Below are positions 1-9,703 of a DNA stretch of 64,000 nucleotides, piece by piece. The notes under the pieces were generated by a model, which searched no databases, was not told the origin of the DNA, and was given only the letters and a program-made list of their open reading frames with translations. The translations under genes were made by a program, and so were the position numbers. Positions within the stretch are counted from its first letter, which is position 1; every line of letters begins with the position of its first letter. This DNA comes from Hydractinia symbiolongicarpus (Eukaryota; Cnidaria; Hydrozoa; Anthoathecata; Hydractiniidae): positions 25,860,001 to 25,924,000 of the forward strand of contig NC_079875.1 in the NCBI RefSeq assembly GCF_029227915.1, written 5' to 3'.

Positions 1-1780
1 ACTTAATATATGCTTATCCTTTGAGAAAATATGCTCTTTCTTTTCGTAACGTAACTTTGAATATATGACAGCAACATATTTCCGTCATTGCATAATTGCA
101 CATCCGTTTTGAAGCGAAATTGATCTGACGTGAAAACGATTGATGTTAAACATTTCAAAATCTTTTACCCAAATCAACATGTGAATGTGCCTATTTCTGG
201 AGCTTGAATCAGTAAAATATCAAATTCACATTTGTTTGGCCTGCATGAAAAAGACCACGAACTTATTTTCATTATTTAATATGATTTTTCTCGCATTTGG
301 ATTGGTTAATCTGCACGAAAGAAGTAATATATTTTTAATTTCTACTAAGAGACGGGTGCAAGTTGTTGTTGGTTTGTAATTCTAAAGGTAATTGTCCGTT
401 AAAAAGAATTTTCTAGCTTGGCTTGACCCCAATCTAGTAGGGTCTAAATATTTAGGTGAGCGCATAATTGTTGACGCCTATTGCCAAAATAAAATCATTG
501 CATTGCACATTTACATTTCAGACTAAATATCATTAAACGAATGAAAATAACAACGACTTAAAATAATATTTTGAAACTTGGTTAACCGGGTTAAAACGTG
601 TGATCCTATACATTTTTTGATCAGCGTTTCAACAATGGAATCTGGTAATTTTTAAAAAATATTAGGCACAGATATTTTAACAATAACAAATGGCTGATAA
701 ATTAATTTCTTTAGTTACTAGAAAACCTATAGTACTGAATCCAGGCCTTTTGCTTGTGTAACCGAGCTGTAGTTTTGTTTTACAAAAGAAAACTAGTATA
801 CAACATATATGAAGAAAGTTTTTGAAATGCAGTCCGCGCGTCTTGTGTTTGTTTTAAACACTTAGTTTACATTTAGTTCCCACTTATGAAAATCTTAAAA
901 AACGAATATAGCTCGTTAGTAAATTTTGTCATACATGCCTTTACGTTTGGTCTCTTTAAAATATTTTAGAAAGTTAGCAAGCAGCGTATTAATTTTTTCT
1001 CCTGAAAAATCAAATTAAGTTTACAATGAATTAGAAAAATTGTCTGAGCATGCAGTAAAAGGTTATCTCTCTAAAATTACCACAGGACAAAATACAAAAG
1101 CAACCGCAGCCTACTCAGAGATGCCAGAGTTATGTCTTCTAAGCTTGCTGAGGTTGTTTTGACTGTAATCCTTCTTAATGATAATGAAAAAATAAGCAGT
1201 TAAAAACACTCTCTGGCAACAAAAAATTGCTCTGCATTTGATAGTACATAGCAATTTAAAAATAAGAAAGTGCTGTTGAGTTGCAGAATCTATTACAGTT
1301 TTCATCTTCATGCACACTAGCCACAAAGGAAACAGAAATGGATCTAAGAGAGTATTTGCAAGTAAAAATTAAAATATATGGAGCTTGTCATTGCTAAACT
1401 ACAGGCTGATTGTTACAGCAATGTTAAAACAAATGCAATGTTATTTTTTTTCATAGGGATAGGCTAACATTGGAATCAATTGTTAAAAAAAAGTTGATTC
1501 GTCTGAATATTTTAAAGATAATTTGCTTATTTTTGCAAATACCAAATGATGACAGCGTGACTAGCAATTATTTAACACTTTACTGACTTAAAAAATGAAA
1601 AAAAAAATTGTATTTAATACTTGATATTCACTGACAAATTTAGAAGAGTCAAATGAAACCTTAAATGCAATCATTTTACAAAGACTCCCTTAAGGAATCA
1701 AAAAGGAGTCAAATTGAAACGCAAGAAGGAGTCAACCCGCAATGACTCCCTTCTAAGGTGTTCTTGATAATAATTATTAT
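1..1780. other. Non-coding stretch, no gene recognised
   Basis: AT-rich sequence with only short chance open frames on either strand and no recognisable protein motif. The only structure noticed is a cluster of GACTCC and its complement at 1681-1758, just before the first satellite array. Confidence 0.6.
1681..1758. repeat. Clustered GACTCCCTT / AAGGAGTC inverted motifs
   Basis: Four occurrences of a short motif lie within 80 bases. GACTCCCTT occurs at both ends and AAGGAGTC twice in between, so several alternative hairpins are possible. It sits about 40-60 bases before the first degenerate 123-bp repeat. Function unknown; it may be the eroded end of an element. Confidence 0.4.
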
Positions 1781-1799
1781 TTTTCGTTTCGTTTGGCTC

Positions 1800-2705
1800 C
1801 TTTAATGTGCTTTTAAATGCCTCGTTTCTCGATTTTACAGCGTAAATGTGTAGTTTTTGAACCTGAATGACAATTATCTTGTATCAATACGAAAAATCGC
1901 AAAAAACTATGAAACTTGTCACTTTTAAATCACTAGTTTATCACTTCTACGTCTAAAACATATAAAACTTGAGACGAGGTTGTCGACTCTTTATGAAAAT
2001 TATCCCGTATCAATACGATAAATCGCAAATGTATGAGACACTCGTCTCTTTTAAATTCCTCATTTATCAATTTTACGACTAAAATAAATAGAAACTGAGA
2101 CAAGGTTTTCTTCCCTAAATTACAATTATCTTGTATCAATACGAAAAATTGCAAATATATAACACTTGTCTCTTTTAAATGCCTCGTTTATCAATCTTAC
2201 GAATCAAATATATAGAGTCTGAGACTAGGCTGTAGCCTCTAAGTGAGAATTATCTTGTACGAAAAATCGCAAATACATGACACTCGTCAATTTGAAATGT
2301 CCCGTTTATTAAATCCACAGCTAAAATATATCAAAACTAAGACGAGGTTGAAGACGCTAAAAGAGAATTATTTTGTATCAATACGTAAAACCGCAAATAT
2401 ATAACACTAGTCTCTTTTAAATGCCTTGATTATCACTTTAACCTAAAATAATTAAAATATACAGAACTTGAGACTAAGTAGCCGACCCTAAATGACAATT
2501 ATCTTGTATCAATACGAAAAATCGCAAATACATAACCCTAGCCTCTTTGCAATGCCTCGTTTGTCAATTTTACGGTTAAAATATATCGAACCTGCGACGA
2601 GGTTGTCGACCCTAAATGACAATTATCTTGTATCAATACGAAACATCGCAAATATATGACACCGGACACTTTGGATTGCCCCGTTTATCAATGTTACGGC
2701 CAAAA
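1800..2705 (+). repeat. Degenerate array of the 123-bp satellite, forward orientation
   Basis: About seven diverged units. Each contains the TGACAATTATCTTGTATCAA-like core, an AAAATCGCAAATAT block, AAATGCCTCGTTTATC and ACGGCTAAAATATA. Units differ by many substitutions and some indels, so this array is much older than the one at 38-51.6 kb. Confidence 0.85.
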
Positions 2706-3038
2706 GGGTTGAGTGCTATTTATTTGCGATTTTTCGCATTGATACAAGATAATTCTAATTTAGCGTCTACAACCTCCTCTCAGGTTCTTATATTTTAGCC
2801 GTGGAATTGATAAGCGAGACATTTAAATGTGACGAGTGTCGTGTATTTGCGATTTTTCGTATTGATACAAGCGTCGACCCTGTTTTAGCCGTAAAATTGA
2901 TAAACGAGACATTTAAAGGAGACGAGTGCTATCTATTTGCGATTTTTCGCATTGATACAAGATAATTGTCATTTAGGGACGACAACCTTGTCTCTGGTTT
3001 AACATATTTTAGTCGTAAAATTGATAAACGAGGCATTT
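2706..3038 (-). repeat. 123-bp satellite, inverted segment
   Basis: At about 2706-2710 the repeat switches to its reverse complement: TTTGCGATTTTTCGCATTGATACAAG appears in pieces in place of the forward core. About two and a half units run in this orientation until the sequence stops inside the AAATGCC block near 3038. The head-to-head junction suggests an inversion or two insertions in opposite orientation. Confidence 0.8.
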
Positions 3039-3814
3039 CAGGGGCGGATCTAGGATCTTTTTCTGGTTAGGCAAAATTTAACAGATTTTGTTGGCAAAGT
3101 AAATCAGGGGTTGTGGTGTTGTATGAGGTGTTTTTATAATAAAAGGAGCTAAAATCTTCCAAAAGTAAGGTATTTAGTTATTAAAAATCGTTGCTAGATT
3201 AGAAACGAAAGTGTATTTATAACACTTGTATGGAAAACGCGTCCTATAGGATAATGACGTTAAAGTAGTGTTATTGACGTCGCGCCGTAACGTCATAAAA
3301 ATTAACATTTGAGACATACTTTTTTCGGCAACTATAAAGGAAATTTCGGCGACTTTAAAGGAAAGTGACTATGACCGTCACATACACTCCGTATTATTAT
3401 AAGAGATTAAATGAGATGATAAAAAAACTTAGTTCTTACTTGAAGCCAAAGTAGCGATAGGGAGCGCTAAAGAGCGTTTGAAAAGTAGAGATAAGGAGCG
3501 CGGCGAAATGTTCTAAATAGCTCCAATGAGCGATATCAGACTAATTTGTCATTCTCATTAGAAACTGAAAGTGTAGCTTCTTCAATGTGAACATAAAGAA
3601 GGTTGATTTTTTATATGGCAAGAAGTCTTTCTTAACTTGCTATCGGTCTTCATGTCAGTAGCAAGTAACCAGACCCCCATAACAGGCTCCAAACAAAAAA
3701 TTGCGGTTATAGGTCAATTAGCATCCAGTGTAAATTAAACAATATGTGGTGAATGAATGGGAATTTGAGATATTGATCGAATGATATAGATGATGAGGCT
3801 TTATAAAGTTGTGG
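3039..3814. mobile_element. Possible hAT-like element end plus unassigned sequence
   Basis: The satellite is broken at 3039 by CAGGGGCGGATCTAGG. This resembles the CAGGGGCGGATC terminal inverted repeat start seen in many animal hAT-type and MITE elements. No matching right end was found before the next array begins near 3815, so either only one end survives or the match is chance. The remainder holds no gene. A 21-bp near-duplicate (TTTCGGCAACTATAAAGGAAA-like) occurs at about 3333-3375. Confidence 0.3.
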
Positions 3815-4753
3815 ACTCAAAATTACAATTATCTTGTATCAATAAGAAAAATCGCAAATACATGACACTCGTCACTTTGAAATTTCGCATCTATAAATTT
3901 TACGGCCATAATGTATAGAACCGGAGACGAGGTTGTCGTCCCTAAATGACAATTATCCTGTATCATTACGAAAAATCGCAAATATATGAGACACTCGCCA
4001 ATTTTAAATGCCTGGCTTATCAATTTACCGGTAAAATATATAAAACCTTAGACGAGGTTGTCGACCGTAAATGACAATTATCCTGCATCAATACAAAAAA
4101 TCGCGAATATATGAGACACTCCGTTCTTTAAATGCCTCGTTTATCAATTTTACGGCTAGAATATAAGAACCTGAGACAAGGTTGTGGACCCAAAATTACA
4201 ATTATCTTGTATCAATACGAAAAATTGCAAATACATGACACTTGTCTCTTTTAAATGCCTCGTTTATCAACTCTACTGATAAAATATATAAAACCTGAGA
4301 CGAGGTTGTCGACCCTAAATGGCAATTATCCTGTATCAATTCAAAATATCGCGTATATATGAGACACTCTGCTCTTTTAAGTGGCTCGTTTACCAATTCC
4401 ACGGCCAAAATATATACAACCTGATATGAGGTTGTCGACCCTAAATTACAATTATTTTGTATAAAAGCGAAAAATCGCAAGTATCTGACACTCGTCTCTT
4501 TTAAATGCCTCGTTTATCAATTTTACGACTAAAATACATAAAAACTGAAACGAGGTTTTCGTCCCTGAATGACAATTATCTTTTGTCAATATGAAAAATC
4601 GTGTCACTTTGAAATGTCTCGTTTAATAATTTTACGGCTAAAATATATAGAACCTGAGACGAGGTCGTCGACCCTAAATGGCAATTATCTTGTTTCAGTA
4701 CGAAAAATAGCGAATATATAACTCGGGTTTCATTTAAATGCCTCGTTTATCAT
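3815..4753 (+). repeat. 123-bp satellite array flanking the non-LTR element
   Basis: About seven to eight diverged forward units. The last one ends abruptly within CCTCGTTTATCA at 4753, where retrotransposon coding sequence begins. The minus strand stays open across several units because 123 is divisible by three; this is not evidence of a gene. Confidence 0.85.
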
Positions 4754-7224
4754 GTGCTAGCTGTTGATTCCACTGAAAAGTCTCGGCTGCTGAAAGCTAA
4801 CCCGGATAACTCCCACAGTGTTCTTTCTCAGCAATCAACAGAACCTGACCATCTTAGCAGTATGAAATGGAAACAACCTATTGCTTGGCCGAAGTCAATT
4901 GACACAAAATTGTGGAATTCCCTTGATGATGCAGTTTTCCACAATCTTCTAGGCTCTTACCCATTGTCAAAAAAAAGTGGAGCTGTTGGAATCAACAATT
5001 TACCACCATGCGTCTCACCTGTTTGGTGTAAGGTCACTTCCCCAGCACAACCTATCAGGTTTGAACAGGAGAGCTTTACGAAGCATCAGTTTGGTGAACG
5101 AAAAGAACAATCTACTCCGAACTCTTAAGAACACATCTGACCCAGTTGAGAAAAGCAACATGCAAAACCTTTTAGATGATATAATGGCCAAGTTAAGGTT
5201 ACTTCGGAGAGGTGAGCGGAATAGGAAAAGACGTTGGAAAATCTCGAATGCACGCCGGGCTTTCTCTAAGAATCCTTATCAGACTGGAAAAAATATTTTA
5301 GATCCCAAATGTTCAATAGAACTTGAAGTTGCCCAGGACGAAATGGATTCACACAAACATTCAACCTTGAACGATCCTTCACGCCATATACCTCTTTCAG
5401 ATCTCCCTGGATTGTCTTCACCACCAAATCTAGTCTCAGCTTTCGATTCTTCCAAGCTAAAGTTCAAGGATTTCCAAGCTTTCCTACATTCCCGTAGAAA
5501 TGCTTCTTCTCCTGGGCTGAACCAAATTCCTTACACAGTATATAAGAATTGTCCTCATATTGCATCGTTTCTGTTTAACATTTTTCTAGCTTGTCTAAAG
5601 AAGTCTTTTATTCCTGTGCAATGGAGAATTGCATCTGAAGTTTATATGCCTAAAAACAACACACCTTGTCTATCCAACATAAAGGATTTTCGCACCATAG
5701 CTCTTCTGAATGTTGAAGGAAAGCTCTTTTTTAGTTTGATTTCCAAGCGGTTAGAATCGCATATTATAAAGAAAAACAACTTCATTAATACTTCCGTTCA
5801 AAAGCTTGTATGGAAAAAGTTCCGGGTTGCTGGAAACACATGTCTTTTGTTTGGTTCACACTTAAGAATGCGAAGGCACAACATTATTCACTTTCAGCCA
5901 TATGGCTTGATATTGCTAATGCGTACCCTTCAGTTCCGCACAAGCTGATATTTATGGCTCTGAGACGCTGTGGTGTACCAGAATCATGGATAAGGCTCAT
6001 ACAGCTATACTACGACAGCCTGTGGAGTAAGTTTTTTTCGGCTTCTGCTCCTTCCAGTTGGCATCAACACTGTAGGGGAATTTTTATCGGCTTTACACTT
6101 TCCATTACACTATTTCTTGCAGCTATAAACGTTATTATTAAGTATGTGTGTGTTACCCCAAGCCTTATTGATACTGAATGTAATAAAAACAAAATCCCAG
6201 ACCAACCCCCAATAAAAGCTTTTATGGATGATATGTTCTTAATGTCCACGTCAATTCCCAGTACTCAAAATTTATTAAACAGGTGTACAACAGCTCTTGA
6301 TTGGGTAGGCATGTCGTTTAGGCCTTCTAAATCACGCAGCATTGTTATTGATAAGGGAAAAGTCGTCCAAAGTTCACCGTTTACAGTTGGCAGCGAAAAA
6401 ATTCCATCCATTCATTCTAATCCAAATAGGTTTTTAGGCAGAACAATAAACTCATCCTTGTCTGATTCTGCTGCAATACAAGAATTTCTAAATGATGCCG
6501 CAGACAAACTTATGGCTATAGACAGGTCTTTTCATAAAGGGGTCCATAAGGTTTAGTTTTCACACCATCTGTTAATTCCCAGAATCCGCTGGCCATTATT
6601 AATTTGTTAAGTTTCTCTATCTACTATCACAAAACTAGAGCAAAGATTTTCTGTTTTCATTAGGAAATGGTTAAAACTACATCATTCAATTTCCAACATT
6701 TCCTTATATTCCTCGCAATCGCCTTGTCCTCTTCCCCTGAAAAGTCTTGCATCTGTTCTCAAATCTGCCAAAATCAGTGGACATCTGTTACTAAGAGATT
6801 CTGTCGACCCTTGTGTGTCTAAGTGCCTACCAGTTTTGAAAGCTGGAAATTGGAAAGTTAGTGAGGCAGTTCTTTCGGTGGATAGTCAGCTCAATTTCAA
6901 AAGGATTTTAGGTTTGCATCAGACTGGTCGAGCTGGCTTAGGGCTCTTAGACCACAAAAATATACCACCAAAAGGCACTTATGCTTACTGAAAGCTTGTT
7001 TCCAAAATCATTGAAGAAAATGAAGAAGATATTTACCATGCCAGAGCTGTACAGTTGCATTTGCAAGGCAATTGGACGAAATGGTGCTCTTATGTGAAAA
7101 ATGATTTATCTTGAAGAACAATTCTTTCACTGCCACAATGTCTAACTTCCTTTTGTATAGGGGCAACCTACGACACCCTTCCCTCTCCAACCAATCTTGT
7201 GAGATGGGGAATTGAGAAAGACAA
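4754..7224 (+). pseudogene. Reverse transcriptase region of the non-LTR element, frameshifted
   Basis: The region spans three reading frames. Recognisable RT blocks, in order: NASSPGLNQIPYTVYK (near 5500), FRTIALLNVEGKLF (near 5690), the WLDIANAYPSVPH motif with the first catalytic Asp (near 5905), FMDDMF with the catalytic Asp pair (near 6222), and MSFRPSKSRS (near 6311). Thumb-region sequence follows to 7224. The frame changes at an A8 run near 4970-4977, near 5800-5812 (before MEKVPGCW), after 6553 and again near 7225. There are also stop codons near 6553, 6988 and 7113. The catalytic Asp residues themselves are intact. By established knowledge of the family this is the polymerase for target-primed reverse transcription; this copy cannot be translated as one protein unless some indels are consensus errors. 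Confidence 0.8.
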
Positions 7225-8907
7225 ATGTGCATTCTGTGCAAGAAACCATCCTCAAATGTCTCTCACATATTGGGTGCCTGTAGGACCTCCCTTACGCAGG
7301 GTAGATACACATACCGTCATGACTCGGTTTTAATAGTTTTGGTTAAGGCATTAAAAGAGTTTTTGGTATCATGTAAACCTCTTAAGGTTTCCAAGTGCAA
7401 CAAAATTAATTTCATTCCGGCCGGTCAATCGAGGCATACAAAGTGTCCAGGCCTTCTTCACCTTGCTTCCGATTGGAAAATACTGTCAGATTTAGATTCC
7501 GTTTTAGTTGTTCCACCATACATTGCAATAACACACCTACGCCCAGACGTGTTATTAATATCCAGTTCTTCCAAAACTGTAATTATGTTAGAACTGACTT
7601 GTCCATGTGAAGAGAACACGGAATATTGGAACAAACGAAAGCTTAACAAATATTCTTCACTTTGTTATGCTATGAAAAACAATGGATGGATCGTGCATTT
7701 CTTTGCCATTAAGGTGGGTGCAAGGGGTTTCTGTTCAGAATCAGTAAGGACCTGTTTTCGTCGCCTTGGTTTCCCTAACAAGCCTTTACGTTCCCTATTA
7801 AAATCTCTAACTTTTACCTCCATGAGTGCTTCTTTTTACATGTGGATGTCTCGAAATTCTACCACTTGGGTTGAGCCTGAAAAGGCCCCAATCATTCCTG
7901 AAGTTTCTTCTGTTACAAATATGGAATGTAAGAAATCAAAAACCCCTGAGAAATCTTCCGCAAATCACAAAAAAACTTGTAAAATCAAAAAACCCGAAAA
8001 ACTTGCTACAAGGTCTTCCAAAACAACAGTCGCATTGCCATCTAACCCTGATTTTAGGAATTGCGGTCTAAAAAACTTGGGAAACACATGTTATGCAAAC
8101 TCCATCTTACAATGTTTTTATAACCTTCCAAAAGTTAAAGAAGCCATTTCTGTCAGCAAAACAACCTCAAAGTTAGGCGAAGCATTTGTAGGTGTTCTTC
8201 AAAGTTTGGCTGTTTCTAGAAGTCCAGTTGATCCCTCCCATTTTTTGCGTGCTATGAAACATCATATCTCAGCTGCGAAGGGAAGTGCATTTAATATCTA
8301 TGCTCAGCACGACGTCCCCGAGGTTCTTGAATATCTCCTACCTGGTCTGTCATTAGACTTTTCATTTCTTGGAAGTCTTTTTAGTATTGGCATCAAGACA
8401 TCAACCACTTGCAACTTATGTCATATTACCAGCTCCTCAGAAGTTATATCACCATGCATCCAACTTTCTCTGCACCCTACGTTACAATCTTCCTCAGATA
8501 ATTTCTTCGAAAGCGAGGAGTTGTCAGACACAAATGCCTACTTCTGCCATGTTTGCAACGCTCATCAAACAGCTCTAGTTGAAAAAGAGGTAGTGTCGTG
8601 CGGTTCCCATCTCATTTTACAGCTAAACGGCCTTGTGTCAAAAATTGCCTCTCGTATTACTGCTTACCCTGGTACCCTTTCCATACCTTTAACCATTGAT
8701 GGAGAAGTGAAATTTCGTAAAAATTTTCAATTAAGGGCTATTATCAACCATTGCGGCAACTTAAATAATGGTCACTACACAACCATAGCCTTCGACCAAA
8801 TGGTACACAGGTGGATACATTGCAATGATAGAGCAGTAATTTTCTGTGATGACCGCCTTATTAACAGTCACGAGTCATATGTTTTCTTTTTAGAAGAGCT
8901 GAGATAA
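7225..8907 (+). CDS. Restriction-like endonuclease plus USP deubiquitinase, C-terminal part of the retrotransposon protein
   Basis: An open frame of 560 codons. Residues 2-19 carry the C-x2-C-x8-H-x4-C knuckle, followed by GRYTYRHDSVL. Residues 80-205 match the restriction-like endonuclease of R2-type elements, with RPD at 106-108 and the ELT strand at 123-125. Residues 210-275 are a Lys/Ser/Pro-rich linker. Residues 280-560 form a USP (peptidase C19) fold: Cys box GLKNLGNTCYANSILQCF with nucleophile C289, a QHDVPEVLEYL version of the QQD box near 361, two CxxC zinc ligand pairs near 396-399 and 441-444, His box NNGHYTT with H517, WIHCNDRAV with N534/D535, and terminal SYVFFLEE. All catalytic residues are present. 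The ATG at 7225 is probably not the natural start, because the frame joins the RT upstream after a one-base shift. The likely role is ubiquitin removal by the element's own protein; the substrate is unknown. Confidence 0.85.
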   Translation: MCILCKKPSSNVSHILGACRTSLTQGRYTYRHDSVLIVLVKALKEFLVSCKPLKVSKCNKINFIPAGQSRHTKCPGLLHLASDWKILSDLDSVLVVPPYIAITHLRPDVLLISSSSKTVIMLELTCPCEENTEYWNKRKLNKYSSLCYAMKNNGWIVHFFAIKVGARGFCSESVRTCFRRLGFPNKPLRSLLKSLTFTSMSASFYMWMSRNSTTWVEPEKAPIIPEVSSVTNMECKKSKTPEKSSANHKKTCKIKKPEKLATRSSKTTVALPSNPDFRNCGLKNLGNTCYANSILQCFYNLPKVKEAISVSKTTSKLGEAFVGVLQSLAVSRSPVDPSHFLRAMKHHISAAKGSAFNIYAQHDVPEVLEYLLPGLSLDFSFLGSLFSIGIKTSTTCNLCHITSSSEVISPCIQLSLHPTLQSSSDNFFESEELSDTNAYFCHVCNAHQTALVEKEVVSCGSHLILQLNGLVSKIASRITAYPGTLSIPLTIDGEVKFRKNFQLRAIINHCGNLNNGHYTTIAFDQMVHRWIHCNDRAVIFCDDRLINSHESYVFFLEELR

Positions 8908-9215
8908 GAATATTTTTACCAGAATGAGTCAGCAAGGGGCTTGACTACACTCAGTCTTGTCTTTGGAGAGTGACGACTCCACTTATTACCCCAGTCAAAA
9001 ATAAAAGAAAATCAAATAAAAATTAAGTTAGCAAGGGGGTTTGATCATACTAGGTCTTGTCTTTGGAGAGTGACGACTCCACTTATTACCCCAGTTAAAA
9101 AAAAAAAAATAATAAATAAATAAAAAAATAAAAAAAATATTAGCAGGGGGGGTTTGATCACACATGATCTTGTCCTTGGAAAGTAACGACTCCACTTACT
9201 ACCTGAGTTAAAAAC
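8908..9215 (+). repeat. 3' UTR tandem repeat, three units
   Basis: Three diverged units of roughly 100-110 bases start near 8926, 9028 and 9137. Each contains GCAAGGGG(G)TTTGATCA-like sequence, TCTTGTCTTTGGAGAGTGAC and GACTCCACTTATTACC, and ends in an A-rich spacer. They lie directly after the USP stop codon and probably belong to the retrotransposon 3' UTR, where tandem repeats are common in non-LTR elements. Confidence 0.7.
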
Positions 9216-9267
9216 AAAGAATAGCACAGTTGAACAGAAAGTGGTCAAAGTTAATTTAGGAAGTTAG

Positions 9268-9330
9268 GGATGTCTAGTTTCTGCTGATGACCGTCCGCGG
9301 AACTCTTCGAGGTGACCCAGCTAGACATCC
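9268..9330 (+). other. Stem-loop with a CTGATGA loop motif
   Basis: The 10-bp arms GGATGTCTAG (9268-9277) and CTAGACATCC (9321-9330) pair perfectly. The loop contains CTGATGA, then a CCG-TCCG-CGG mini-hairpin and GGAAC. This recalls the CUGAUGA / stem II / GAAA core of hammerhead ribozymes, but the GAAA box is not exact. It is best called a conserved-looking stem-loop near the 3' end of the retrotransposon. Confidence 0.35.
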
Positions 9331-9703
9331 AGGGTACTTAGGTTCAGAAATATGGGTCGAAACCTACCTGTCCTTGGTTAAAGTTCTGTTCATCTTTTCA
9401 AATGTGTTGTGTCCTTTTTATTTTATTTTTTAAATTTTTTCCATTAATTCCTTGTAAAAAGGGAGAATTGTGCTTTTAGAGGCATGTTCTCTAGAGGAGT
9501 ACAACCTCTAGCTTGTTTCCAAAGACCTAACAGGTTGAGTTCATCATTGCGGTGGCTTGCCACCTCTTTGTAAATTATTTTCTCTTTTGCGACTAAAATA
9601 TAGACGAGGTTTTCAAAAGTAAGTTTCAAACAAAAGTGCTCTCTTCTGGGAGTATTAGGAGAAAACAAGATTAAAAATCAAGGCGCACAAAACTAGCTTT
9701 GTA
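9331..9703. other. Non-coding stretch between mobile elements
   Basis: No gene recognised. A short fragment at about 9588-9612 resembles the TAAAATATA-GACGAGGTT joint of the 123-bp satellite. Confidence 0.5.

Larger units (their letters stand above)
4754..9230 (+). mobile_element. 5'-truncated non-LTR retrotransposon with REL endonuclease and USP domain
   Basis: A single plus-strand element that begins in mid-protein directly against the satellite. It runs through reverse transcriptase, a CCHC-like knuckle, a restriction-like endonuclease and a USP-type ubiquitin protease, and ends in a UTR with three tandem repeats. The domain order RT, zinc knuckle, PD-(D/E)XK endonuclease at the C-terminus is that of the R2/NeSL-type non-LTR retrotransposons, which insert by target-primed reverse transcription. 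No APE-type endonuclease, LTR or 5' UTR is present. Loss of the 5' end is the usual result of incomplete reverse transcription. The exact 3' end is uncertain; A-rich runs at 9098-9137 and after 9211 are candidates. Confidence 0.8.

Noticed and set aside
9268-9330. Active hammerhead ribozyme
   Set aside because: CTGATGA and a small stem are present, but the GAAA box and cleavage-site context are not exact. Kept only as a stem-loop.
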